Shown: in pieces, positions 34,221-41,915 of the stretch | Layout: each line of letters begins with the position of its first letter | Numbering within the stretch: the first letter of the stretch is position 1 | Assembly: GCF_000746205.1 (NCBI RefSeq) | Contig: NZ_JQKV01000002.1 | Location: 496,001-560,000 of the forward strand | Direction: 5' to 3' | Length of the DNA stretch: 64,000 nucleotides | From: Halorubrum sp. BV1 | Lineage (GTDB): Archaea > Halobacteriota > Halobacteria > Halobacteriales > Haloferacaceae | Notes under the pieces: model-generated | The model's input: the letters and a program-made list of their open reading frames with translations, nothing else | Told to the model about the DNA's origin: nothing | Databases searched by the model: none | Position numbers and translations under genes: made by a program

Positions 34221-34227
34221 TTTATTC
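34221..34227 (+). promoter_or_regulatory. TATA box of tmk
   Basis: TTTATTC, 29 bases before ATG 34250, predicts a leaderless transcript. Confidence 0.55.
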
Positions 34228-34249
34228 CCCGGCGCGTCCGAGCGCGACC

Positions 34250-34843
34250 ATGCTTATCACGCTTGAGGGGATCGACGGGAGCGGCAAGACGACCGCGTGG
34301 GAGGCGCTTCGCGACCGCTTCCCCGACGCGACGTTCACCCGCGAGCCGACCGATAGCTGGTACGGCGACGCGGTCTACCGGTCGATCGAGGCCGACGACG
34401 CCGACCCGCTCGCGGAGCTGTTCCTCTACACGGCGGACCACGCGGACCACCTCTCTCGGACGATCGAGCCCGCGCTCGCGGACGGCGACCTCGTGATCTC
34501 CGACCGGTACTCCGACTCGCGGTTCGCGTATCAGGCGGCGACGCTCGCCGCGAGCGACGTCGACATCGACCGACCGCTCGCGTACATTCGCGACGTTCAC
34601 GACCCGTTCTCGCGGCCGCCGGACGCGACGATATACCTCGACCTCGACGCGCGGACCGCGGCCGAGCGCTCCGGACGGACGAACAAGTTCGAACAGGACG
34701 GCTATCTCGCCGCAGTCCGTGAGAACTACGAACGACTGATCGACGCCGAGCCGGACCGATTCCACCGCGTCGACGCGACCGCGTCGCCGTCAGCGGTCAG
34801 CGACCGAGTCTGTAACATCGTCAGGGACCTCACGAACTCGTAG
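34250..34843 (+). CDS. tmk: Thymidylate kinase
   Basis: Phosphorylates dTMP to dTDP for DNA synthesis. P-loop ITLEGIDGSGKTTAWEAL is at residues 3-20. TREPTD (the DRx-like substrate loop), VISDRYSDSRFAYQ (the DRY motif) and YLDLDARTAAERSGRTNKFE (lid) complete the enzyme. Length 197 is standard. It is divergent from the CNNM gene and convergent with a small membrane protein gene. Confidence 0.95.
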   Translation: MLITLEGIDGSGKTTAWEALRDRFPDATFTREPTDSWYGDAVYRSIEADDADPLAELFLYTADHADHLSRTIEPALADGDLVISDRYSDSRFAYQAATLAASDVDIDRPLAYIRDVHDPFSRPPDATIYLDLDARTAAERSGRTNKFEQDGYLAAVRENYERLIDAEPDRFHRVDATASPSAVSDRVCNIVRDLTNS

Positions 34844-34908
34844 CGGTTCGTCCGATGACAGCCGAGCCTCCGTCCTCGGATGGCCGGGGCTCCCGGTCCG
34901 TCGCGTCG

Positions 34909-35256
34909 TCATCGGGTGTCCGGGAGTTCGTACTCTTCCGGCGACGGGACGTACAGGTAGTCGATGGCCACGCCGAGCACGAGAGGGAGCACGATGAGCA
35001 GCCCGAAAACGATGGTCGGGCTACCCAGATCGAGGCCGATACCGACGTTGAGCACGCCAGTGAAAAACAGCGTAGAGACGAAAAGCAGTATCGGCGTCAA
35101 GACGACCGTGTAGACGACCGATCCCCACCCGGTCGACAAGCGGAGACGGAAGAACCGAGTTGTCACCCCGGCGAGCAGGACGTGGAATCCGACGAGCGCG
35201 ATGAGGGTGAGGAACCCGACGAGCGCGAGCATACCCCAGATAGGAGTTCCGTACAT
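34909..35256 (-). CDS. Small haloarchaeal membrane protein, function unknown
   Basis: 115-residue protein with about four hydrophobic segments: MLALVGFLTLIALVGFHVLL, VVYTVVLTPILLFVSTLFF, GVLNVGIGLDLG and IVFGLLIVLPLVLGVAIDYL. It ends in an acidic polar tail (PSPEEYELPDTR). The plan is that of lineage-specific DUF membrane proteins conserved across haloarchaea; I do not recognise a function. The start is ATG 35256. Confidence 0.7.
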   Translation of the reverse strand: MYGTPIWGMLALVGFLTLIALVGFHVLLAGVTTRFFRLRLSTGWGSVVYTVVLTPILLFVSTLFFTGVLNVGIGLDLGSPTIVFGLLIVLPLVLGVAIDYLYVPSPEEYELPDTR

Positions 35257-35402
35257 TTCCCCCTATCGCCCGGCGGGTGGCACCGATCCGACCGGCGGGC
35301 GACTGACATCGAGCCGGGTCGGTCTCGGAGTCGGCCTGTTGTGCGATCACCTGTGTGCGATCACCGTGCCGCGCGCCGCGGTCGCACGACCCGGTAGAGG
35401 TG

Positions 35403-35469
35403 AGGCCGGTCCGAGGGGCGGGGTCGGTCCGAGGGGCGAGGCCGGTTCGAGGGGCGAGGCCGGTCCGCG
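35403..35469. repeat. 18-bp tandem repeat adjoining the stop of the small Cys-pair gene
   Basis: Units of the form AGGCCGGTCCGAGGGGCG at 35403-35420, 35421-35438 and 35439-35456, plus a partial fourth to 35469. The array touches the stop codon (35470-35472) of the minus-strand gene. Confidence 0.75.
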
Positions 35470-35604
35470 TTACGACCCGGCGACCGATCGGACCCGCTCT
35501 TTGCCACACTTGGCACAGGACTCGACGACTTCGTCCGGATCGATGACGACCGCACGGCGCTCGTACCGGTGACGACAGATCGCCCGTTCGATCGTGGTGC
35601 GCAT
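35470..35604 (-). CDS. Small Cys-pair (zinc-finger-like) protein
   Basis: 44-residue protein beginning MRTTIERAICRHRYERR and containing C-R-H near the N-terminus and CAKCG near the middle. The four Cys/His could hold one zinc in a minimal ribbon. The charge pattern is basic at first and acidic in between, compatible with nucleic-acid or protein binding. Tiny CxxC proteins are abundant and often regulatory in haloarchaea. A weak AT-rich promoter (TTTCATTAG) stands about 30 bases upstream of ATG 35604. Confidence 0.6.
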   Translation of the reverse strand: MRTTIERAICRHRYERRAVVIDPDEVVESCAKCGKERVRSVAGS

Positions 35605-35822
35605 ACGATCCCCACGAGTAGGCGACTAATGAAACTTCTGTTACTACACCTTTCAGGGTATTTCACGGTCTAAACAACTAATATGGCCCCATTTTATTGA
35701 AAACAGAACTCATGATCCGAGAGATACTGTGTCGTTCGTTTGGGTATATTGAGCCATGCTGGCCGGTGACAGCGTCGGTTGTCGACCGAAACGGTCGAGG
35801 GGAACCGCGCGAAACGCGGCCC

Positions 35823-36140
35823 ATGACGAAGTGGCTCCACAGCGGTCGTCGCCGCGACCTGTGTGCCCTGCTGTACGACGCCGGGGAGTTGCGGGCGCAG
35901 TCGCTGAAGAGTCGGCTCGAATCGCACTACGACGCTCGGATCGATCCCGGATCCTTCTACGGGACGCTGACGTCGCTCGTCGAGGCCGGCTTCCTCGACC
36001 GCCACAGAGAGGGGATCGCGGACGTGTACGCGCTCACCGACGCCGGCGAGCGCGCGCTCCTCGATCACTACGAGTGGCTCACCGAACGGGTCGACGGCGG
36101 ACGAACGACGGCGGGCGGCGAGTCGAACCTCAAACGTTAA
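35823..36140 (+). CDS. PadR-type winged-helix regulator
   Basis: 105-residue DNA-binding protein: LHSGRRRDLCALLYDAGELR, then the recognition helix region RIDPGSFYGTLTSLVEAGFL and the wing HREGIADVYALTDAGERALL, ending in a helix DHYEWLTER for dimerization. ATG 35823 (MTKWLHSG) is chosen by similarity to PadR-like proteins; an in-frame ATG at 35712 would add 37 atypical residues. A GGTATATTG box near 35742 would give a leader of about 50 bases. The stop codon overlaps one arm of the inverted repeat before the NikR gene, so the two regulators sit 25 bases apart. Confidence 0.7.
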   Translation: MTKWLHSGRRRDLCALLYDAGELRAQSLKSRLESHYDARIDPGSFYGTLTSLVEAGFLDRHREGIADVYALTDAGERALLDHYEWLTERVDGGRTTAGGESNLKR

Positions 36141-36164
36141 TAACATCTGTGCAGTCGATTATTA
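36138..36164. promoter_or_regulatory. Inverted repeat TAATAA-N15-TTATTA before the NikR gene
   Basis: Arms at 36138-36143 and 36159-36164 are perfect complements spaced by 15 bases, ending one base before ATG 36166. The 6-15-6 geometry resembles known NikR operators (two 6-base half sites about 16 apart). The AT-rich arms may also serve as promoter, so this is suggestive only. Confidence 0.4.
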
Positions 36165-36165
36165 T

Positions 36166-36630
36166 ATGACGGTCGTCAGCGTCTCGATGCCGGAGGAGCT
36201 ACTGGAGCGGATAGACGGGTTCGCAGACGAGCACGGCTACACCGGCCGCAGCGAGGTCGTCCGCGAGGCGTCTCGGAGCCTCCTCGGCGAGTTCGAAGAC
36301 GAACGGCTAGACGGCCGAGACCTGATGGGCGTGGTGACCGTGCTGTTCGACTACGAGACGACGAGCGTCGAAGAGCGGATGATGCGGCTCCGACACGAAC
36401 ACGAGGGGATCGTGGCGTCGAACTTCCACAGCCACGTCGGGTCCCGCTACTGCATGGAGCTTTTCGTGCTCGAAGGGAGCCTCGACGAGATCTCGGCGTT
36501 CGTCGGGAAGGTCCGCGCGACGAAGGACACCCTCACTGTCGATTACAGCGTGACCCCTGTCGACGAGTTCGACGCCGACGAGGGAGCGCCGAGCGACGAC
36601 GCCTCGGGGGGTGGCGACGCCGACCAGTGA
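36166..36630 (+). CDS. nikR: Nickel-responsive regulator NikR
   Basis: Ribbon-helix-helix DNA-binding domain (TVVSVSMPEELLERIDGFAD, residues 2-21) joined to an ACT-like metal-sensing domain. The high-affinity nickel ligands are all present with the spacing of E. coli NikR (76, 87, 89, 95): His77, His88, His90 and Cys96 here, within RHEHEGIVASNFHSHVGSRY and the next Cys. 154 residues including a disordered acidic tail. It would repress nickel uptake; no nickel transporter or urease is in this window. It probably also regulates itself through the inverted repeat at its start. Confidence 0.92.
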   Translation: MTVVSVSMPEELLERIDGFADEHGYTGRSEVVREASRSLLGEFEDERLDGRDLMGVVTVLFDYETTSVEERMMRLRHEHEGIVASNFHSHVGSRYCMELFVLEGSLDEISAFVGKVRATKDTLTVDYSVTPVDEFDADEGAPSDDASGGGDADQ

Positions 36631-36847
36631 CTCGTCCGTCGGTCGTCGTCGCGTGTCCGAGACGGCCGGCTGCCGCTGCGGCCGCTGCGGCCGCGTCGAG
36701 CGGAACTGCGTGCGCGTACTGCTCGGGTTCGGGTGAGAGACGGCCGAACGCGGCTGGCTCGGTCTCGTCTCTCTCCGGGGGCTGGATTTTCGCGCAGAAC
36801 ACGCTGAACAGCAAAGCCTAATGAGGTGGGCATCAAACCGCCAGATG

Positions 36848-37237
36848 ATGCCCACAGTAGAATACCTCAACTACGAAGTGCTCGACGACCAGGGTTGGTC
36901 GATGGACGACGACGACCTCTTCGAAAAGGCCGCAGACGCCGGCCTCGACGCCGAAGACTACGGCTCCCTCGACGTCAACCAGGGCGAGTACATTCTCGAA
37001 TCGGCCGAGGCGCAGGGCTACGACTGGCCCTTCTCGTGTCGCGCCGGTGCGTGTGCGAACTGCGCGTCCATCGTCAAGGAAGGCGACATCGAGATGGACA
37101 TGCAACAGATCCTCTCCGACGAGGAGGTCGAAGAGAAGAACGTCCGCCTGACCTGCATTGGCAGCCCGGCGACCGACGAGGTCAAGATCGTCTACAACGC
37201 GAAACACCTCGATTACCTGCAGAACCGCGTCATCTGA
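36848..37237 (+). CDS. fdx: Haloarchaeal 2Fe-2S ferredoxin
   Basis: Plant-type [2Fe-2S] ferredoxin, the electron carrier for 2-oxoacid oxidoreductases and other redox enzymes in haloarchaea. The N-terminus PTVEYLNYEVLDDQGW, the halophile-specific acidic insert (DDDDLFEKAADAGLDAEDYG), and the cluster ligands in CRAGACANC plus the later LTCIGSP match the classic protein. ATG 36848 (after loss of Met, PTVEYL) is chosen over ATG 36845. 129 residues. Upstream leader of about 35 bases after a GATTTTCG box. Confidence 0.96.
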   Translation: MPTVEYLNYEVLDDQGWSMDDDDLFEKAADAGLDAEDYGSLDVNQGEYILESAEAQGYDWPFSCRAGACANCASIVKEGDIEMDMQQILSDEEVEEKNVRLTCIGSPATDEVKIVYNAKHLDYLQNRVI

Positions 37238-37386
37238 AGTAATCCGACGCGGGGCGAACGATTCGACCACCACTCGGGCCAACCGCTCGACCACCGCTCG
37301 ATCTTATTTGAACGACCGCAGACGCGTCAGCGGTGCACATCCGAACGCGTCTCGTCTCCGTGCAGGCCGTGAGAACCGCCGACCGA

Positions 37387-37393
37387 TTTATTC
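37387..37393 (+). promoter_or_regulatory. TATA box of the single-domain Usp gene
   Basis: TTTATTC lies 30 bases before ATG 37417. Confidence 0.55.
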
Positions 37394-37416
37394 TCCGGGG
37401 TGTCGAATCTCCAGCT

Positions 37417-37866
37417 ATGTACGATCGAATACTGCTCCCGACGGACGGAAGCGAAGGTGTCGACCGCGCGATCGACCACGCGATCGACGCCGCGAATCGG
37501 TACGACGCGACCCTTCACGTGCTGTACGTCGTCGACAGCGGCGTCGTCAACGCGTACTCCGGCGACGAGTTCGTCGACGGCGCGGAAGGTGCCGAAGCGA
37601 CGCTCGAAGAGCGCGGCCGCACGGCGCTCGAATCGGTGGCCGACCACGCCGCAGACGCCGGGGTCGAGGCCGTCACCGACCTCGTGTACGGGGACCCGCA
37701 CGAGGAGATCCTCCGGTACATCGAGGGGAACGAGATCGACCTGACGGTGATGGGCTCGAAGACGCGGTCGGGGAGCTACCGGCGGATGCTCGGGTCGGTC
37801 ACAGAGCGCGTCTCGCGGCAGTCGACCGCGCCCGTGAGCATCGTGAAGACGACCATCTCGAAGTAG
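37417..37866 (+). CDS. Universal stress protein, single UspA domain
   Basis: 149-residue UspA protein starting MYDRILLPTDGSEGVDRAID. The ATP-binding loop is GSKTRSGSYRRMLGSVTERV, a variant of the usual G-x-x-G-R motif (K-T-R-S-G), so nucleotide binding is less certain than in the tandem protein at 31690-32559. ATG 37417 fits its TATA box. Function in stress response is known only generally. Confidence 0.88.
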   Translation: MYDRILLPTDGSEGVDRAIDHAIDAANRYDATLHVLYVVDSGVVNAYSGDEFVDGAEGAEATLEERGRTALESVADHAADAGVEAVTDLVYGDPHEEILRYIEGNEIDLTVMGSKTRSGSYRRMLGSVTERVSRQSTAPVSIVKTTISK

Positions 37867-37979
37867 GGCGACTAGCCGAGCCGATCCGGTTGCGTTCCGC
37901 GCTCGGAGGCGCGACGCGGGCGGCAGTCGGCCGAACCCCGAACGGTGCGCCTTTGTGAGTCGGACGGTAACACTCGCCG

Positions 37980-39359
37980 ATGACCGTCCGGCTCACCTAC
38001 GAGGACGGGACGATCCGGGTCGACGCGGGCGCGGAGGCGACCGAGCCGCTTCCCCCGCTTCCCGGCGTCGAGGCCGATCCGCGGTCAGAGACGGGCCGCG
38101 CGCCCGCGTACCGCTACGCCGCGATCCGACGCGCGCTGGCGGTGGCAGGCGTCCCCGTCGACGACCGCGTGCTCGACGCGAGCGATCGCGCCGCCGACGC
38201 GGTCGGCCTCGGCGACGGCCTCGCGACCGACTACGACCTCCGCGAGTATCAGCGCGAGGCGCTCGACGCGTGGCACGAGGCGGGCAACCGCGGCGTGCTC
38301 GAACTCCCGACCGGCGCGGGCAAGACCGTGATCGCGATCCGCGCGATGGTCGACCTCGGCGTCCCGACGCTGGTCGTGGTCCCGACTGTCGACCTCCTCG
38401 ACCAGTGGCAGCGGGAGCTGGAGGCGGAGTTCGACGTGCCGATCGGCCGGTTCGGGGGCGGCGAACAGCGTCGCGAGGCGATCACGGTGTCGACGTACGA
38501 CTCCGCGTACCTGAAAGCCGAGGACGTGGGCGACGCCTTCGAGTTCGTCGTCTTCGACGAGGTCCACCACCTCGGCGGCGAGGGGTACCGCGACGTTGCG
38601 CGGCTGTTCGCCGCACCCGCGCGGCTCGGGCTCACGGCGACGTTCGAGCGTCCGGACGACGCTCACGAGGTCGTCGGAGAGCTACTCGGCGACCGCGTGT
38701 ACGGACTCGACGTCGACGACCTCGCCGGGGAACACCTCGCACCCTACGACATCCGTCGGATCGAAGTCGAGTTGACGCCCGAGGAACGCCAGCGCTACGA
38801 CGAGAGACAGGGCACGTTCGTCGAGTACGTCCGTGACGCCGGCATCACGTTCACGAGCGGGAGCGACTATCGGGAGCTCGTCAAGCGCTCGGGCAACGAC
38901 CCGGCTGCCCGCGAGGCCCTGTTAGCGAAACAGGACGCTCGCGCGATCATGATGAACGCGACGCGGAAAGTCGAGCGACTCGGGGCGATCCTCGACCGGC
39001 ACCGCGACGACCGCGTGATCGTGTTCACCGCACACACCGATCTCGTCTACCGGCTCTCAGAGCGGTTCCTCCTCCCCGCGATCACCGCCGAGACGAGCGC
39101 GGCGGAGCGCCGCGAGACGCTAGAGCGGTTCCGTGAGGGGACCTACAGCCGAGTCGTCGCGGCCAACGTGCTCGACGAGGGCGTCGACGTGCCCGACGCG
39201 AACGTCGCCGTCGTCCTCTCGGGGTCGGGCAGCGAGCGGGAGTTCACCCAGCGGCTCGGGCGCGTCCTGCGGCCGAAAGACGACGGGGGGCGGGCGACGC
39301 TTTATGAGGTCGTCAGCGCGGAGACCGCAGAAGAGCGGGTGGCGAACCGGCGGCGGTAG
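37980..39359 (+). CDS. XPB/Rad25-like DNA repair helicase
   Basis: Superfamily 2 helicase of the XPB (ERCC3) family, 459 residues. N-terminal damage-recognition-like region (1-80), then YQREALDAWHEAGNRGVLEL, Walker A PTGAGKTVIAIRAM, motif II VVFDEVHHLGGEG (DEVH), GLTATFERPD (III), and C-terminal helicase motifs FTAHTDLVYRLSERF, NVLDEGVDVPDANVAVV and QRLGRVLRPK (VI). A thumb-like insert, TFVEYVRDAGITFTSGSDYR, lies between the lobes. The archaeal partner nuclease Bax1, often encoded next to XPB, is not adjacent here. It likely acts in nucleotide excision repair or DNA opening. Confidence 0.9.
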   Translation: MTVRLTYEDGTIRVDAGAEATEPLPPLPGVEADPRSETGRAPAYRYAAIRRALAVAGVPVDDRVLDASDRAADAVGLGDGLATDYDLREYQREALDAWHEAGNRGVLELPTGAGKTVIAIRAMVDLGVPTLVVVPTVDLLDQWQRELEAEFDVPIGRFGGGEQRREAITVSTYDSAYLKAEDVGDAFEFVVFDEVHHLGGEGYRDVARLFAAPARLGLTATFERPDDAHEVVGELLGDRVYGLDVDDLAGEHLAPYDIRRIEVELTPEERQRYDERQGTFVEYVRDAGITFTSGSDYRELVKRSGNDPAAREALLAKQDARAIMMNATRKVERLGAILDRHRDDRVIVFTAHTDLVYRLSERFLLPAITAETSAAERRETLERFREGTYSRVVAANVLDEGVDVPDANVAVVLSGSGSEREFTQRLGRVLRPKDDGGRATLYEVVSAETAEERVANRRR

Positions 39360-39439
39360 GCGGCCGCGAAAGCGGGGGAGGCGAGGAGCTGAGCGGTGAG
39401 ACGAAACGCGACGACAGGTCGAGCCGCGTCGACTGAGAC

Positions 39440-40138
39440 TCACTCGTCGCCGTCGAGGTCCGCAGAGCGCGTCTCACCCAGCGCCGATTCGAGGCTCCCG
39501 CGTTCCCAGCCGCTTCCCGACTCGCCACCGACTTCCGCGCGGAGCTTCTCTTCTAAGAGGTTCACCGCGACGCTGTTCGCCCCTTCGGGTATGATCAGGT
39601 CGGCGTGTTTCTTCGACGGTTCGATGAACTGCTCGTGCATCGGTTTCACCGTCGAGAGGTACTGTTCGATGACGCCCTCTAAGTCGCGGCCGCGGTCGAT
39701 CACGTCTCGTCGGATCCGCCGGAGGATACGCACGTCGGCGTCGGTCTCGACGAACAGCCGGAGGTCCATCAGCTCGTTTATCTCCTCGTCGTACAGCGCG
39801 AGGATCCCTTCGAGCACGATCACGTCGGTCGGATCGACCGTGACGGTGTCGGCTTTCCGGTTGTGGGTCTCGAAGTCGTACTGCGGCATCTCGACGGGGC
39901 GTCCGTCAAGCAGCGTTTCGAGGTGCTCGCTGAGGAGGTCCCACTCGAACGCCGAGGGGTGATCGTAGTTGACGGACTGGCGCTCCTCGAAATCGAGGTG
40001 CGTGAGGTCTTCGTAGTAGTTGTCGAGCGGGATGCGGGTGACGTCGTCGCCGAGGTCGCGGGTGACGAGCCGGGCGACCGTCGTCTTGCCCGCGCCCGTC
40101 CCCCCAGCGATCCCGATCACGAACGAAGGCACGGTCAT
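39440..40138 (-). CDS. udk: Uridine kinase (phosphoribulokinase-family)
   Basis: P-loop kinase of the Udk/PRK family, most likely phosphorylating uridine or cytidine for salvage. Walker A GIAGGTGAGKTTVARLVTRD is at residues 9-28. IPLDNYYEDL (the D-N-Y-Y motif), FDHP-type YDHPSAFEWDLL and EGILALYDEEINELMDLRLF follow. 232 residues from ATG 40138, with an acidic C-terminal tail. Some archaeal PRK relatives act on cytidine or ribose phosphates, so the exact substrate is an inference. It is divergent from the CBS gene at 40265. Confidence 0.85.
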   Translation of the reverse strand: MTVPSFVIGIAGGTGAGKTTVARLVTRDLGDDVTRIPLDNYYEDLTHLDFEERQSVNYDHPSAFEWDLLSEHLETLLDGRPVEMPQYDFETHNRKADTVTVDPTDVIVLEGILALYDEEINELMDLRLFVETDADVRILRRIRRDVIDRGRDLEGVIEQYLSTVKPMHEQFIEPSKKHADLIIPEGANSVAVNLLEEKLRAEVGGESGSGWERGSLESALGETRSADLDGDE

Positions 40139-40264
40139 GTCCGCGATCGGACGGGGGCGGGTTTGAAGCCTCCTTTTTCGAGGCCCTAACCCCCAGGCTA
40201 CGCGGGGGAGTCGTATAATCGTACCGGGGGCAGTTTTTAGCCGATCGGGGGTGAGCCACGAAGT

Positions 40265-40900
40265 ATGCGAACAGACACCACGGTTCGAGACGTGATGCAC
40301 CGAGAGTTCCTCGGGGCGAGCGAGTCCGACTCGCTCGCGGCGACGGCCGACCTCATGGTCTCCGAGGAGACTGACTGTCTCGTCGTGGTCCGCGGGGGCA
40401 GACCGGTCGGTCGGCTCGCGTGCCGCGAGGCGCTCGGCGTGCTGCTCGACGCGGAGTCGGCGGATTCAGACGCGGAGGGGGCCGTAGAGCGGACCGTCGG
40501 GTCCGCGATGGGACCGCCGCTGCCGACCGTCGCGCCGGACGACGCGCTCGCGGCTGTCGAGGAGCGCCTCGTCGCCGAGGGCGTCGATCGCGTCGTGGCG
40601 GTCGAGGAGGACGAGGCGGTCGGCGTCGTCACCGCCGGCGACGTCCTCGCCGCGAGGCCGCCTCGAAGCGGCGACGGCGTGCGGGGCGGCGCGTTCGACG
40701 AGCAGCCGGCGGACGGGCCGCGTCGAACGCGGACGCAGTCTACGAACGCGGACGGCGGGACCGACCCCGCCGTGGACGCGTCGACGACCGACGCCGACGG
40801 GTCGCCGACGCAGGGCGTGTGCGAGGCCTGCGGCGCGCTCGTTCCGGACCTCGTCACCGCCAACGGACAGGCGGTCTGTCCGGAGTGTCGGGAGGCGTGA
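40265..40900 (+). CDS. CBS-domain pair protein with C-terminal zinc ribbon
   Basis: 211 residues. A CBS pair fills about residues 1-135 (VRDVMHREFLGASESDSLAA and APDDALAAVEERLVAEGVDR) and should bind an adenine nucleotide. A disordered linker of about 45 residues leads to a C4 zinc ribbon, GVCEACGALVPDL... QAVCPECRE. The combination suggests a nucleotide-sensing regulator acting on nucleic acid or protein. The start is ATG 40265 with TTTTTAG about 30 bases upstream. No target is evident. Confidence 0.8.
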   Translation: MRTDTTVRDVMHREFLGASESDSLAATADLMVSEETDCLVVVRGGRPVGRLACREALGVLLDAESADSDAEGAVERTVGSAMGPPLPTVAPDDALAAVEERLVAEGVDRVVAVEEDEAVGVVTAGDVLAARPPRSGDGVRGGAFDEQPADGPRRTRTQSTNADGGTDPAVDASTTDADGSPTQGVCEACGALVPDLVTANGQAVCPECREA

Positions 40901-40969
40901 GCGGTCCAGAACGAGCACGCCGCGTCCCCCGGCGATAGGCTCAACACGCGTCGCGCCGAACCACGGGTG

Positions 40970-41461
40970 ATGCCCGAAAGCGATCGGGTCCGGGTCGACC
41001 CCGCGACTACCGACGACGTCGACGCGGTGACCGACCTCTGGGTCGCACTCGCCGCGGGACAGCGCCGCTACGGTGCGACACTGCGCGCGGAGGCGAACCG
41101 AGGGGCGGTCCGGGAGTGGGTCGCGCGCGCCGCGGTCACCGAAGAGTTGCTCGTCGCTCGCGTCGGGGAGGAGGTCGTCGGGTTCGTCGGCTTCGAGCTC
41201 GACCGGAACGGGTACGAGCGCGACCGAACGCGGGGGACGGTGAGTAACCTGTTCGTCGTTCCCGAGCGGCGCGACGAGGGGATCGGAACCGAACTGCTGG
41301 ACGCGGCCGAGGAGGCGCTGCGCGAGGCGGGCGCGGACGCGGTCGCGCTTGAGGCGCTCGCGGCCAACGACCGCGCCCGCGAGTTCTACGCGGATCGGGG
41401 CTACGAACCGCACCGCGTCGAGCTGACGAAACCGCTCGCCGAAAGCGACACGCACTCATAG
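40970..41461 (+). CDS. GNAT-family N-acetyltransferase
   Basis: 163-residue acetyltransferase. VRVDPATTDDVDAVTDLWVA opens the fold, followed by VGFVGFELDRNGYERDRTRG, the acetyl-CoA motif LFVVPERRDEGIGTELLDAA (R-x-x-G-I-G) and the B motif LAANDRAREFYADRGYEPHR. ATG 40970 is chosen over the preceding GTG. RimI-like or small-molecule substrate cannot be told apart. It ends 24 bases before the tRNA gene. Confidence 0.85.
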   Translation: MPESDRVRVDPATTDDVDAVTDLWVALAAGQRRYGATLRAEANRGAVREWVARAAVTEELLVARVGEEVVGFVGFELDRNGYERDRTRGTVSNLFVVPERRDEGIGTELLDAAEEALREAGADAVALEALAANDRAREFYADRGYEPHRVELTKPLAESDTHS

Positions 41462-41484
41462 GTGGACCGAGTACGCCAGCCTGC

Positions 41485-41558
41485 GCCAGGGGAGCATGGG
41501 TGGTTCATGCACTCGACTTGTAATCGAGACTTCCGGGGTTCAACTCCCTGCCCTGGCT
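41485..41558 (+). tRNA. tRNA-Thr (anticodon TGT)
   Basis: Full cloverleaf: acceptor GCCAGGG/CCCTGGC (7 bp, perfect), D stem GCATG/CATGC, anticodon stem CTCGA/TCGAG with loop CTTGTAA (anticodon TGT at 41519-41521, reading ACA), and T stem CGGGG/CCCTG with TTCAACT loop. The discriminator is T, as expected for haloarchaeal threonine tRNA; CCA is not encoded and there is no intron. Unusually, positions 8, 14 and 21 are G, G and C instead of U, A and A; G14 and C21 lengthen the D stem to 5 bp. Confidence 0.85.
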
Positions 41559-41696
41559 TCGTACGATTCGTTCAGTACCCCTGCTAACGTGGCGTTTGCA
41601 CCTGAGACAACCAGTGGCGGGCCTGTCTACTCGCGGAATACCGATCACCCCCGACAGAGACACTACATTTATGCAGATGCATAGTGACGGTGTACC

Positions 41697-41876
41697 ATGG
41701 CACACAGCCCAGAGAACGTCAAGGAGTTCGTGTGCGAGAACTGCCAAGTGACCCACGCCGGGACGCCCACACAGATCGCTCCCGGCGAACACGAGTTCGA
41801 AGCGCCGGAGGCCTGCGGCGCGTGCGGTGGGAGCGACCTCGTACCGACCGAAGAGTGGGTCCACCACCACGAGTGA
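41697..41876 (+). CDS. Small C4 zinc-ribbon protein
   Basis: 59-residue protein with two Cys pairs: FVCENCQVTHAG and EACGACGGSD. Between them is a Gly/Pro/Glu segment, and the C-terminus ends VHHHE, giving extra His residues that might also bind metal. It looks like a rubredoxin-type or ribbon zinc protein typical of haloarchaeal small regulators. ATG 41697 has TTTATG 29 bases upstream (41668-41673), so it is probably leaderless. It follows the tRNA gene by 138 bases. Confidence 0.7.
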   Translation: MAHSPENVKEFVCENCQVTHAGTPTQIAPGEHEFEAPEACGACGGSDLVPTEEWVHHHE

Positions 41877-41915
41877 CGGGGCGGGGACCCGCTCGTCGGT
41901 CGCTCCGAGCGTGGC

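Noticed and set aside
36661..36710. GC-rich 9-base repetition (CGCTGCGGC-like) between nikR and ferredoxin.
   Set aside because: Low-complexity sequence, too short and imperfect to call functional.
41485..41700. Possible integration site at the tRNA-Thr 3' end.
   Set aside because: No integrase gene and no second copy of the tRNA end were found in the window.
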